Shown: positions 1 to 5,537 of the stretch, piece by piece
Numbering within the stretch: position 1 is the first letter of the stretch
Layout: each line of letters opens with the position of its first letter
Origin: a virus
Virus record (IMG/VR): IMGVR_UViG_3300028388_003998
Span: 1 to 21,159 of that record
Strand: one strand, 5' to 3'
Length of the DNA stretch: 21,159 nucleotides
The notes under the pieces: generated by a model
The model's database searches: none
Told to the model about the DNA's origin: nothing
The model's input: the letters and a program-made list of their open reading frames with translations, nothing else
Position numbers and translations under genes: made by a program

Positions 1-52
1 ATATAAAACGTTCCTTGTTTTTTATTGTCGCTTTTTCTATTTCAAAATTCAT
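1..52 (-). CDS. Partial unknown gene, N-terminal 17 codons only
   Basis: An ATG at 52-50 opens a reading frame that runs leftward off the window edge (MNFEIEKATIKNKERFI...). An AGAGGT Shine-Dalgarno lies about 6 bases upstream, overlapping the end of the preceding gene, whose stop at 57-55 is only two bases away. The spacing and ribosome site match the other three minus-strand genes, so it is probably the fourth gene of one operon. Too little of the protein is visible to suggest a function. Confidence 0.55.
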   Translation of the reverse strand, partial: MNFEIEKATIKNKERFI

Positions 53-54
53 TT

Positions 55-309
55 TTATACCTCTGTTTTTTGTAACACTTCATTTTTTAATAAAGTGTAA
101 ATTTGTTTATATTCTACTTCATAAGGTTTTAATACCCTGTTTAAAAATTTTGGCTGTTCTTTTTCTACTTCTATACCGTCACAAATATAAACCATATTGT
201 CAATATTTAAACAGTCACTATAAACCGTAAAATCTACTTTATAGTAACCGCCTTTAAATATTAAGTCGTAACTTCTTACGTCGTATTTTCCTTTATATTT
301 AATAATCAT
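55..309 (-). CDS. Unknown 84-aa protein of the minus-strand cluster
   Basis: An 84-residue frame starting at ATG 309-307, preceded by a GAGGT ribosome site about 8 bases upstream. The protein is rich in Tyr, Lys and Val, with alternating hydrophobic residues (for example YKVDFTVYSDCLNI) that suggest a small beta-rich fold. The C-terminal third is charged. No signal peptide, membrane segment or metal motif is visible. It begins three bases after the stop of the 52-aa gene upstream and ends two bases before the next start, so it is surely co-transcribed and probably translationally coupled. I do not recognise the family. Position on the strand opposite the virion genes suggests an early or regulatory role, by inference only. 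Confidence 0.65.
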   Translation of the reverse strand: MIIKYKGKYDVRSYDLIFKGGYYKVDFTVYSDCLNIDNMVYICDGIEVEKEQPKFLNRVLKPYEVEYKQIYTLLKNEVLQKTEV

Positions 310-312
310 TTT

Positions 313-471
313 TTAAACCTCTTTATATTGTGTTGCATAAAATAGGGCTTTATTCCCCCATTCATTGAAATGCTCTCTTGTAATAAGATTATTCAGTTTT
401 AAGTTTTTAGCTGTGTTATCACTACTATATAGTGACGTTAAACATATTGCTATTTTGTTTCTGTTATTCAT
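313..471 (-). CDS. Small unknown 52-aa protein
   Basis: ATG at 471-469 reads 52 codons to TAA at 315-313 (start MNNRNKIAICLTSLYSS, end ATQYKEV). It is preceded by AAGGTGAT, a near-perfect Shine-Dalgarno, four bases before the ATG, the strongest ribosome site in this cluster. The product is hydrophilic, Asn-rich and without visible motif. It fills the gap between the 81-aa and 84-aa genes exactly, with three bases to the next start, which supports it as a real gene despite its size. Function unknown; an early viral protein that modifies the host is one possibility, but nothing in the sequence shows this. Confidence 0.6.
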   Translation of the reverse strand: MNNRNKIAICLTSLYSSDNTAKNLKLNNLITREHFNEWGNKALFYATQYKEV

Positions 472-500
472 ATTATCACCTTTTATTTTGGGAAAAAAAA

Positions 501-746
501 TTAAATAAAAAGGGCATAAACTTTTTTCTCTTCTTCGTCGTACCCAACACTAACAAAATTTAAACGATAAGCTCCTACTACTTTTTCGATAATTGTAGCA
601 GTGATGCAATCATTTTGAGAGTAGATTCTTAAGCCGTATTCGGAAGATTGATAAATATACCTACTCAGTAGACACTCTTTGTCTTTTTTCTTGTCTTTTT
701 GATATTGTTCTCTCATTTTGAATTCGATATCTTTGTATTTATTCAT
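501..746 (-). CDS. Unknown 81-aa protein, first gene of the minus-strand cluster
   Basis: I place the start at ATG 746-744 because GGGAG lies about ten bases upstream. A longer frame from TTG at 764 would put that ribosome site inside the gene. The N-terminal ~30 residues are highly charged and Lys-rich (YQKDKKKDKE). The remainder alternates hydrophobic and polar residues (YGLRIY, ITATII, RLNFVSVGY, KVYALFI), suggesting a small beta-sheet domain. No known motif is recognised. It is the gene nearest the intergenic control region, and about 30 bases separate its stop from the next start. Confidence 0.6.
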   Translation of the reverse strand: MNKYKDIEFKMREQYQKDKKKDKECLLSRYIYQSSEYGLRIYSQNDCITATIIEKVVGAYRLNFVSVGYDEEEKKVYALFI

Positions 747-779
747 TTTATTTAACTCCCACAACTAAAGTATTTGAAA

Positions 780-790
780 CTTTTAAATTG
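780..790 (-). promoter_or_regulatory. Possible TATA-like promoter for the minus-strand cluster
   Basis: The minus strand reads CAATTTAAAAG here. If it works as an archaeal TATA box, transcription would begin near 760, giving a leader of about 14 nt that contains the GGGAG ribosome site of the gene starting at 746. The surrounding DNA is very AT-rich, so a chance match is easily possible. Confidence 0.3.
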
Positions 791-799
791 TGAATATAG

Positions 800-823
800 A
801 AAAAAAGAAAAGAGAAAAGAAAA
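800..823 (-). terminator. T-rich tract, possible terminator on the minus strand
   Basis: The minus strand here is an almost continuous run of T broken by single C bases, directly downstream of the GC-rich hairpin island when read leftward. Archaeal termination uses such oligo-T tracts without needing a hairpin. It could equally be simple AT-biased spacer. Confidence 0.3.
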
Positions 824-1042
824 CTTTTTTCCTGCTCTGCTCCTTGCGACATTCTCCAGACTTACAAACCTTATCACAACTAAAGAAGAGTAACAAAAAA
901 TAACTCACTACTAAAAAAAATAAAACTTCTAAGTTGTGGGGGTGATTATACACATTACGTATAAGCCTGTTGTCCATCGCTTGCGGCTTGCTAGAGAAGC
1001 CCGCACACCTCCCCCAAGGGAGAGGGACACCATCATTTGAAG

Positions 1043-1064
1043 GCGGGGGAGCCAATGCCCCCGC
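1043..1064. repeat. Perfect 7-bp GC hairpin
   Basis: GCGGGGG (1043-1049) pairs perfectly with CCCCCGC (1058-1064) around the 8-base loop AGCCAATG. It is the strongest single stem in the GC-rich island. Similar G-runs flank the island: TTGTGGGGG occurs near 935 and again near 1085. Confidence 0.6.
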
Positions 1065-1098
1065 ACCCCATCGGGTACACTATATTGTGGGGGAGTCA

Positions 1099-1110
1099 AC
1101 TATATAAACA
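1099..1110. promoter_or_regulatory. TATA-like element, orientation uncertain
   Basis: AACTATATAAA occurs here and again word-for-word at 1600-1610 just before the first late gene, which suggests a rightward promoter. Read on the other strand it gives TTTATATA about 26 bases before the 3' edge of the GC-rich hairpin island, which would suit leftward transcription of that island. The repeated 11-mer is seen; its use is inferred. Confidence 0.3.
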
Positions 1111-1146
1111 TTATTGTACAACAAAATATATATTAGAGAATATATA

Positions 1147-1166
1147 TTGTTTCATATTTGAAACAA
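1147..1166. repeat. Inverted repeat with 8-bp arms
   Basis: TTGTTTCA and TGAAACAA flank the 4-base spacer TATT. Perfect arms without a following T-run suggest a protein-binding site or DNA structure rather than a terminator. It lies among other palindromes of the AT-rich region. Confidence 0.55.
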
Positions 1167-1178
1167 CAGAGCATATAA

Positions 1179-1196
1179 TATATACATATGTATATA
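1179..1196. repeat. Perfect 18-bp palindrome
   Basis: TATATACATATGTATATA equals its own reverse complement. It is made of TA/CA/TG steps and would melt very easily. It lies 25 bp left of the 14-bp repeat array, so it may be part of the same origin or regulator-binding block. Confidence 0.55.
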
Positions 1197-1211
1197 CATA
1201 TACTACGAAAC

Positions 1212-1227
1212 ATATGTTGTAACATAT
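1212..1227. repeat. ATATGTT/AACATAT inverted repeat
   Basis: ATATGTT, the spacer GT and AACATAT form a 16-bp inverted repeat. Its right arm is the beginning of the first 14-bp repeat unit, so the array units carry one half of this palindrome. This suggests that the same protein could recognise both. Confidence 0.5.
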
Positions 1228-1318
1228 ACACCATAACATATATACTATAACATATATACTATAACATATATACTATAACATATATACTATAACATATATA
1301 CTATAACATATATACTAT
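1221..1318. repeat. Tandem array of 14-bp units, iteron-like
   Basis: Seven head-to-tail copies of AACATATATACTAT. The first (1221-1234) differs at two positions, and the following six (1235-1318) are identical. The array then decays into related words (AAAATATAGCATAT and later AACATATATACCAC, AACATATATACTAC up to about 1435). No unique spacers separate the units, so it is not a CRISPR array. Identical short direct repeats in AT-rich non-coding DNA are typical of replication-initiator iterons, but recent slippage expansion can produce the same pattern. Confidence 0.85.
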
Positions 1319-1360
1319 AAAATATAGCATATGACATATACCTACAAATACATACTTCTC

Positions 1361-1388
1361 ATAATATATGTTAAGAAACATATATTAT
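1361..1388. repeat. Perfect hairpin, 12-bp arms
   Basis: ATAATATATGTT (1361-1372) and AACATATATTAT (1377-1388) are exact reverse complements around AAGA. It is the longest perfect stem in the window. No T-tract follows, so it is not a typical terminator. It contains the same ATATGTT/AACATAT half-sites as the repeat array and probably belongs to the same recognition system. Confidence 0.7.
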
Positions 1389-1496
1389 AACATATATACC
1401 ACAACATATAAAATAAAACATATATACTACAACATATATTTCAAGAAAACGATAACAGAACATATATAACAGAGGATATAGAGGACATACACCATA

Positions 1497-1546
1497 CATT
1501 TTTACATAAGACTCATATTTTTACATAGGTCACATATTTTTACATA
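1497..1546. repeat. Three direct repeats at exact 19-bp spacing
   Basis: The word TTTTTACATA recurs three times, ending at 1508, 1527 and 1546, a constant period of 19 bp. The second and third copies extend to CATATTTTTACATA. They lie about 55-105 bp upstream of the TATA element of the first late gene, a typical place for activator or repressor sites. Regular spacing points to cooperative binding on roughly one DNA face, though 19 bp is not exactly two turns. Confidence 0.6.
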
Positions 1547-1564
1547 TATCCTTCAACCTATGTT

Positions 1565-1584
1565 TTGTAATGTATATGTTACAA
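1565..1584. promoter_or_regulatory. Operator-like inverted repeat before the late promoter
   Basis: TTGTAA and TTACAA are separated by eight bases, a 20-bp dyad ending 16 bp before the AACTATATAAA element. The right arm could also serve as a bacterial -35 (TTACAA, about 18 bp before TATATA). As a dyad of this size it would fit a dimeric regulator. The symmetry is seen; regulator and effect are inferred. Confidence 0.4.
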
Positions 1585-1599
1585 CCTCTACTTTCCATT

Positions 1600-1610
1600 A
1601 ACTATATAAA
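1600..1610 (+). promoter_or_regulatory. Late-operon promoter (TATA-like)
   Basis: AACTATATAAA centres about 27 bp before the ATG at 1633, the distance from an archaeal TATA box to the transcription start, so the first mRNA could be leaderless or nearly so. Read the bacterial way, TATATA is a -10 with TTACAA as -35, giving a short leader that contains AGGT four bases before the ATG. The two readings cannot be separated by eye. It is the only strong candidate promoter for the packaging and head genes. Confidence 0.5.
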
Positions 1611-1632
1611 TGATGGTTGCTTATAGGTTGTT

Positions 1633-1953
1633 ATGGCTGTTATTAAATGCACTTCTTCTGGTAAGGCTTTTCAGATTGTTTTGTCTGAGGATGTTCCTGC
1701 TGGTACGGTTTTTCAGGTTGCTGTTGCTCCTGTGTTGTCTTTGCCTTACAAGGGTGGTGGCAAGTATTTTGTTCTTACACGTATGGGCAATCTTACTAAT
1801 CCTTCTAAGTTTCCTGTTAGTGAGGTTTATGGTCAGGATTTTGGTCAGGAGCCTCAGTTGGTTTATGATAAGGGTAAGGATAGGTTGAATGGTTCTGTAA
1901 AGGGTTCTGTTGGTAAGGCTAGGGGTTTGAAGGATAAGACGGTGGAGTTTTAA
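1633..1953 (+). CDS. Unknown 106-aa protein, first gene of the late operon
   Basis: ATG 1633 gives a basic 106-residue protein without cysteine-metal motifs beyond a single early Cys and without membrane segments. Residues 1-55 alternate hydrophobic and polar residues (FQIVLSEDVPAGTVFQVAVAPVLSL), suggesting a small beta barrel. The C-terminal part is Lys/Gly-rich and probably flexible. It sits where many tailed viruses keep the small terminase subunit, directly before the large subunit, but I see no helix-turn-helix or coiled coil to support that role. Third codon positions are dominated by T and G. ATG was chosen for its distance to the TATA element and the weak AGGT. Function unknown. Confidence 0.7.
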   Translation: MAVIKCTSSGKAFQIVLSEDVPAGTVFQVAVAPVLSLPYKGGGKYFVLTRMGNLTNPSKFPVSEVYGQDFGQEPQLVYDKGKDRLNGSVKGSVGKARGLKDKTVEF

Positions 1954-1954
1954 T

Positions 1955-2086
1955 ATGGATGAATTGAGAAAGAGAGAGTTTATTGGTTTCATTACTAAAG
2001 AGTATGAGAGTTATGTTAGTGCTGGTAATGATGAGGTTGCTTTTATGCTTCTTGGTTTACGTGAGGAGTTTGAGAGGTTGTTTTAA
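1955..2086 (+). CDS. Small unknown 43-aa acidic helical protein
   Basis: ATG 1955 opens one base after the preceding stop and its TAA (2084-2086) directly abuts the GTG of the terminase gene. The 43 residues (MDELRKREFIGF...LREEFERLF) read as one or two amphipathic helices with heptad-like hydrophobic spacing. A GGTGGAG run at the end of the upstream gene serves as ribosome site. A fragment-sized small terminase or terminase partner is conceivable from position only. The tight coupling to both neighbours is the main argument that it is translated. Confidence 0.5.
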   Translation: MDELRKREFIGFITKEYESYVSAGNDEVAFMLLGLREEFERLF

Positions 2087-3673
2087 GTGCTTCAAGAAAC
2101 TGTTGTTGATAAGAAGTTTATTTCTCGTATGAAGAAGATTAAAGCTACGCCTAAGAGTGGGGGGTTGCTGGAGCTTTGTAGTAGGAATGTTGTTTGGTTT
2201 GCTGAGAAGATGTTGGGTTTGGAGCTTGCTATGTGGCAGGTGGAGTTTCTCAATACATTACAACGTAGTATGGGGGGGAAGGCTCATAACATTACAGCAG
2301 CAATGACTAGTCGTCAGATTGGTAAGAGTACTAGCGTGGCTATTTATGCTTTATGGGCCACTACTTTCAATAAGAAGCCTGCTACAGTTTATAGTAATAC
2401 GAATGTTGTTATTGTTTCTCGTGATTATGGCAGTGCTAAGAAGTTGCTGGGTGATGTTAGACGCCTCTATCGTCTTGGTGACCGTTTCATGAAAAACAAG
2501 TATGTTGATGATGAGGGTGTTCCTTTATTTGGTTATATGGAGGATGGTAAGTATGTCGGACTCTTCGAGTCTCTCCTCTCTACTAAAGACCCTAATAACG
2601 CTACCACTATCACGTTCTCTCCTTATGACGAGCAGGCTCATGGTGAGTGGTTGCTTAAAGGTAGTAATAGTGGTAGTGCAATTATTTGTTTAGCCCCCAC
2701 GCCTAGTGTTTTGGGTAATACGTTTTCTATTGGTATTGTTGATGAGGCTGCCCATACGGATGTTCCTGATGAACTATGGTATGATTGGTTGTCCCCTACG
2801 GGTGACAGTACGGATGCTATGTGGGTTTTTATTTCCACCCCTTGGCAGCCTGTTGGTTTTTTTCACGACCATATTGACCCTCATGACGAGCTGGGTAGTG
2901 ACGAGTATGTTAATAGAATGTCCTTCACTATTGAGGCTTTGAAGAACGACCCTAGCAAGAGAGCCCAGAAGCAGTATAAAAGTGTTCTTACTAAACTCAA
3001 TGAGCAGTATGTTCAGAAGGGTAAGTTCGCTGAGATGCGTCGAGGGTATTATTGTGAGTTCGTTAAGGGTGATGATAATTTCTTTGACCCTGATAAGGTT
3101 GACCAGGTCTTTACAGAAACACTCCGTCCTGTTGATAAGTGGGAGGGGATGTGTGATATGGGTGTTGACTTCGGTGGTGCTGGTAAGAGTCACACTGTAA
3201 TTACTATTAGCCATTTGGATGATGACGGTAATATTGTTCGTCTCTACCACCGCTCCTACCCTGTGGATGAGGATATCACCTTATTACAGGATATTGAGGA
3301 GTTGAAGGAGCGCTTTAATATTCAAAGGATTGTTGTTGATGATTGTCCTGCCGGCTGGGATAGGATTAAACAAATGGAGAATAAGTATTGGGATGTTACC
3401 CGTTTCGTGTTCCGTAAGGACAAGGTGAGTAAGTATGCTGCTTTCAAGGATAAGCTCTACCAGGGTAAGGTTGCATCCTACATTGATAAGGAGCTGAGAG
3501 TTGAGATGAAGGCATTACAGAACGCTAAGAATACTAGGCAGAGTTTAATTCAAGCTGCCAAAGGACAAACTGATGATTTGATTGATAGCTGGTTGATTAG
3601 CTGTTACAACTACTTAGAGGATAACACTGTGAAGTTTAAGTTCTTTAGTCGTAGGGGAGTTTATGAAAGATGA
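2087..3673 (+). CDS. terL: Terminase large subunit (DNA packaging ATPase/nuclease)
   Basis: At 528 residues this is a full-length packaging motor protein that drives genome translocation into the procapsid and cuts the concatemer. Walker A is SRQIGKST (about 75-82), Walker B IGIVDEAAH (D219, E220), and the coupling motif is FISTP (about 248-252). The RuvC-like nuclease domain shows GVDFG with D361, IVVDDCP with D418/D419, and GQTDDLIDSW with D496/D497 and D500. Both domains look intact. GTG at 2087 directly follows the upstream stop, with GAGAGG about ten bases before it. The stop overlaps the next ATG (ATGA). Among 26 arginine codons only one is CGA, in sharp contrast to the capsid gene. No intein or frameshift seen. 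Confidence 0.95.
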   Translation: MLQETVVDKKFISRMKKIKATPKSGGLLELCSRNVVWFAEKMLGLELAMWQVEFLNTLQRSMGGKAHNITAAMTSRQIGKSTSVAIYALWATTFNKKPATVYSNTNVVIVSRDYGSAKKLLGDVRRLYRLGDRFMKNKYVDDEGVPLFGYMEDGKYVGLFESLLSTKDPNNATTITFSPYDEQAHGEWLLKGSNSGSAIICLAPTPSVLGNTFSIGIVDEAAHTDVPDELWYDWLSPTGDSTDAMWVFISTPWQPVGFFHDHIDPHDELGSDEYVNRMSFTIEALKNDPSKRAQKQYKSVLTKLNEQYVQKGKFAEMRRGYYCEFVKGDDNFFDPDKVDQVFTETLRPVDKWEGMCDMGVDFGGAGKSHTVITISHLDDDGNIVRLYHRSYPVDEDITLLQDIEELKERFNIQRIVVDDCPAGWDRIKQMENKYWDVTRFVFRKDKVSKYAAFKDKLYQGKVASYIDKELRVEMKALQNAKNTRQSLIQAAKGQTDDLIDSWLISCYNYLEDNTVKFKFFSRRGVYER

Positions 3674-3969
3674 GTTGGAAAAGAATGAAGGGAATACTGG
3701 GCGACCTTGTCTGTAGTAAGTGTGGTGGCCGGTTTCATGATAATGAGTTTGATGAGCAAGAGGATATGTGCCACTATTGTTTATTTGATGGTGTATCAGG
3801 AGCAATGCCTGTAGGTATTAATCACCGTTACGGGGATGAGCGTAACATCACCCCTGAAAGAGAGTTGTTGGACAATTTAGACCACACCCCTATCAAGAAA
3901 ACTGATAAGGAGAACAAGCGTAAGCGTGATTTTCAGTATAAACTAGCTGAAAAAAGGAAACACTTATAA
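3670..3969 (+). CDS. Small zinc-ribbon protein between terminase and portal
   Basis: A 99-residue protein starting in an ATGA overlap with the terminase stop, with GGGGAG about 11 bases upstream. CSKC (C15, C18) and CHYC (C34, C37) form a four-cysteine zinc knuckle spaced like a rubredoxin-type ribbon. The remainder is charged, and the last ~25 residues are Lys/Arg-rich and helical. HNH endonucleases are often encoded beside terminases, but no HNH histidine-asparagine signature is visible, so I call it only a zinc-binding protein, possibly a DNA-binding packaging accessory. The coupling to terL suggests stoichiometric co-expression. Confidence 0.75.
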   Translation: MSWKRMKGILGDLVCSKCGGRFHDNEFDEQEDMCHYCLFDGVSGAMPVGINHRYGDERNITPERELLDNLDHTPIKKTDKENKRKRDFQYKLAEKRKHL

Positions 3970-4015
3970 AGCAGTAGAGCACGATTACGCTGATTGAGGA
4001 GAGACTATTTCTAAA

Positions 4016-5305
4016 ATGGGATTATTTGATTTCTTTAAGAATTCTAAACAAGCACAAGTTGATAGAGCTAGTAAGGGCACTGTTCGTAACTCTTTCTATT
4101 TCTCACGAGCAAGACCAAAAACTGGCCAAGCTAGCCCACAGGACCTAAACGTAGTGCTAAAAACCTACCAAGAAGACCCTGTAGTACAGGCTGCACTGAC
4201 AACCCGTGCTGATGCAATCCTAGCAAGTGGATTTACTATTGAAGGTAAGCCCAATCCAAAGAAAGCCGCTGAAGAACTCCTCAAAAGTGTTGGCTTGGAT
4301 TATGACCTTTTATGGAAAATTTGCATGAACGGTCTCTTATACCAAAACGTATTTCTTGAAATTGAACGTAAGAACAATGGACAACCCGCCGCTCTTCACG
4401 TCCTAGAAGCTCCTTACATGGAAATTCAGTATGATGAACATGGTGAGATTCTTGGATATATTGAAAACGGTGAAAACGGTAAGCAAGTGTTTTTTCCTGT
4501 TGATGACATTGTTTATATGAAGTTCAATAGTGTATCTTCTGCTGTATGGGGTGAAGTTGGTATTAAATCTCTCTTCCGTACCCTCACTACCAAAAACCAG
4601 ATTGAGAAATTCCTTAACTCCTTGGCTGTTACTAACGCTTGGCGTCAAGTGATGAAAACTCGTATGGGTGACGATAATATTGAAGAATTTTTAGCGTACA
4701 GTGCGAGCCAGTCACAGGACCCTACAGAACCATTGGTTTTGCAAGTACAAGGGCAAGGTAGCGATGACGTGGATAAAGACACTCGTTTTAGCATCCTACG
4801 TGACCCTTCTGACCTTAAAGACTTCTTAGGTATGTTAGACTATCTACGTACTCAAACCTTAATGCTGTTAAAAGTTCCTCCTATTATGATTGGACTTCCT
4901 GACAGTAGTAATCGTTCCAACAGTGATATGCAGTTTAAAGCTTTTAATATTGCTAACGACTCCTTCCGACGTGTCATGTACACTTACATGAAAGAGTTGT
5001 TTGAAAAGTTAGGCATTAGCACTGTCGAATTCTCCTGGAACCCTATTGACGAACGTTCTGAAAAAGACGATATTGAAATTGCAGAACGTCTTATTAACAT
5101 GGGGGCTAAACCTGATATGGTTGAGCAGTTCCTCCGTGATGCTGGTCTTGAATTGCCTGAAGGTGAATTGTTTGATAAAGAAAACCCTGTAGCTCCTAAA
5201 AAGAGTATGGACATGTTTGATTCTCGTAGAGGTAAAGCTGAGGGTGAAGGTAATCAAAAAATAGGTAGTGGTGTTGAAGGCACTACTAGAGAAGACCAGT
5301 TGTAA
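4016..5305 (+). CDS. Portal protein
   Basis: At 429 residues this is the size of HK97-family portals, the dodecameric ring at the capsid vertex through which DNA enters and the tail attaches. Recognisable traits are a polar N-terminus followed by QEDPVVQAALTTRADAI (a typical portal entry helix), the alpha/beta wing with HVLEAPYMEIQYDE and DDIVYMKFNS, LMLLKVPPIMIGLPD followed by an NRSNSDMQFKAF helix, and the acidic Gly-rich tail. GAGGAGAG lies 12 bases before ATG 4016, somewhat far. From this gene on, the coding strand becomes richer in A than in the T-rich terminase segment. Position after terL and before the protease fits. Confidence 0.9.
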   Translation: MGLFDFFKNSKQAQVDRASKGTVRNSFYFSRARPKTGQASPQDLNVVLKTYQEDPVVQAALTTRADAILASGFTIEGKPNPKKAAEELLKSVGLDYDLLWKICMNGLLYQNVFLEIERKNNGQPAALHVLEAPYMEIQYDEHGEILGYIENGENGKQVFFPVDDIVYMKFNSVSSAVWGEVGIKSLFRTLTTKNQIEKFLNSLAVTNAWRQVMKTRMGDDNIEEFLAYSASQSQDPTEPLVLQVQGQGSDDVDKDTRFSILRDPSDLKDFLGMLDYLRTQTLMLLKVPPIMIGLPDSSNRSNSDMQFKAFNIANDSFRRVMYTYMKELFEKLGISTVEFSWNPIDERSEKDDIEIAERLINMGAKPDMVEQFLRDAGLELPEGELFDKENPVAPKKSMDMFDSRRGKAEGEGNQKIGSGVEGTTREDQL

Positions 5306-5306
5306 G

Positions 5307-5471
5307 ATGAAATCTAATATTAAAGAAGTAAGTTTTAGCCCTTACCTCAGTCAGTTGGAAGTTGATAGTAGACTCCGTACTTGGGTTAACGATATGGTTC
5401 GTAATAATATTCAGGTTGTTTCTGTAAAACCTTCTGGTAAACAAAACACCTACATGGTGGAGTATATATAA
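5307..5471 (+). CDS. Unknown 54-aa protein after portal
   Basis: ATG 5307 follows the portal stop after one base and gives 54 residues (MKSNIKEVSFSPYL...TYMVEYI). A longer frame from GTG 5268 would overlap the portal by 38 bases and is less likely. The middle (VDSRLRTWVNDMVRNNIQVV) reads as an amphipathic helix, and the end as two strands. The ribosome site is weak, so coupled re-initiation after the portal is likely. No family recognised. Confidence 0.5.
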   Translation: MKSNIKEVSFSPYLSQLEVDSRLRTWVNDMVRNNIQVVSVKPSGKQNTYMVEYI

Positions 5472-5537
5472 AATAAGACTTGATGCTAGCTGGAGCCCAT
5501 CACAAGAATAAGATTATTACAAGGTTGATTATGTATT

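Larger units (their letters stand above)
795..1079 (-). ncRNA. Candidate structured RNA covering the GC-rich island
   Basis: In an otherwise AT-rich stretch, 971-1076 folds into adjacent helices. TGCGG/CCGCA plus CTT/AAG pair at 982-1005 with one bulged base. CCTCCCC/GGG-A-GAGG pair at 1008-1025. GCGGGGG/CCCCCGC is a perfect 7-bp stem at 1043-1064, and ACCC/GGGT pair at 1065-1076. TGTCC at 971-975 can close with GGACA at 1025-1029 around the first two hairpins. On the minus strand TTTATATA at 1108-1101 would place a start near 1079, and a T-rich tract at 823-800 could end the transcript. Strand, ends and even transcription are inferred; the island could instead act as DNA structure. Confidence 0.3.
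747..1632. other. Gene-free intergenic control/origin candidate region
   Basis: About 890 bases between the leftward small genes and the rightward late operon hold no convincing gene. In order the region contains a purine-rich/T-rich tract (800-823), a GC-rich island with consecutive hairpins (971-1076), TATA-like AT runs, an AT-rich zone with 14-bp tandem repeats (1221-1318) and perfect palindromes (1147-1388), degenerate copies of the same ATATGTT/AACATAT words up to about 1475, three 19-bp-spaced direct repeats (1497-1546), an inverted repeat (1565-1584) and the late promoter (1600-1610). Iteron-like repeats, easily melted DNA and divergent transcription together are typical of viral origins and control regions; the origin role is inferred. 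Confidence 0.6.

Noticed and set aside
965-1032. tRNA-like stretch ending in CCA
   Set aside because: The 5-bp outer helix and two hairpins resemble arms, but there is no 7-bp acceptor stem, no GTTC-type T loop and no anticodon arm; not a tRNA.
783-1055. 90-codon minus-strand frame with hydrophobic stretch
   Set aside because: It starts at TTG inside the GC-rich hairpin, has no ribosome site, and its hydrophobic part is the translation of T-rich spacer. An internal ATG version (about 64 aa) also lacks a ribosome site; not excluded as a small membrane protein but unsupported.
1037-1222. 61-codon plus-strand frame
   Set aside because: It crosses the hairpin island and AT-repeat DNA, has no Shine-Dalgarno and codes for low-complexity Tyr/Thr/Ile; chance frame.
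1221-1318. CRISPR array
   Set aside because: Units are directly adjacent with no unique spacers and only 14 bp long.
1610-1992. Overlapping frames on both strands (92 and 123 codons) across the first late gene
   Set aside because: They are shadows of the 106-aa gene with strongly biased composition; neither has a ribosome site.
1633-2086. Small terminase subunit
   Set aside because: Position fits, but neither the 106-aa nor the 43-aa protein shows a helix-turn-helix or an oligomerisation domain that I can recognise.
2774-3250. 158-codon minus-strand frame within terL
   Set aside because: Antisense to intact terminase motifs and made possible by its codon bias; no ribosome site or domain.
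3670-3969. HNH endonuclease for the zinc-ribbon protein
   Set aside because: Four cysteines are present but no HNH-type His/Asn arrangement is visible.
5268-5306. GTG start of the post-portal small gene inside the portal gene
   Set aside because: It would overlap the portal end by 38 bases without need; ATG 5307 right after the portal stop is simpler.
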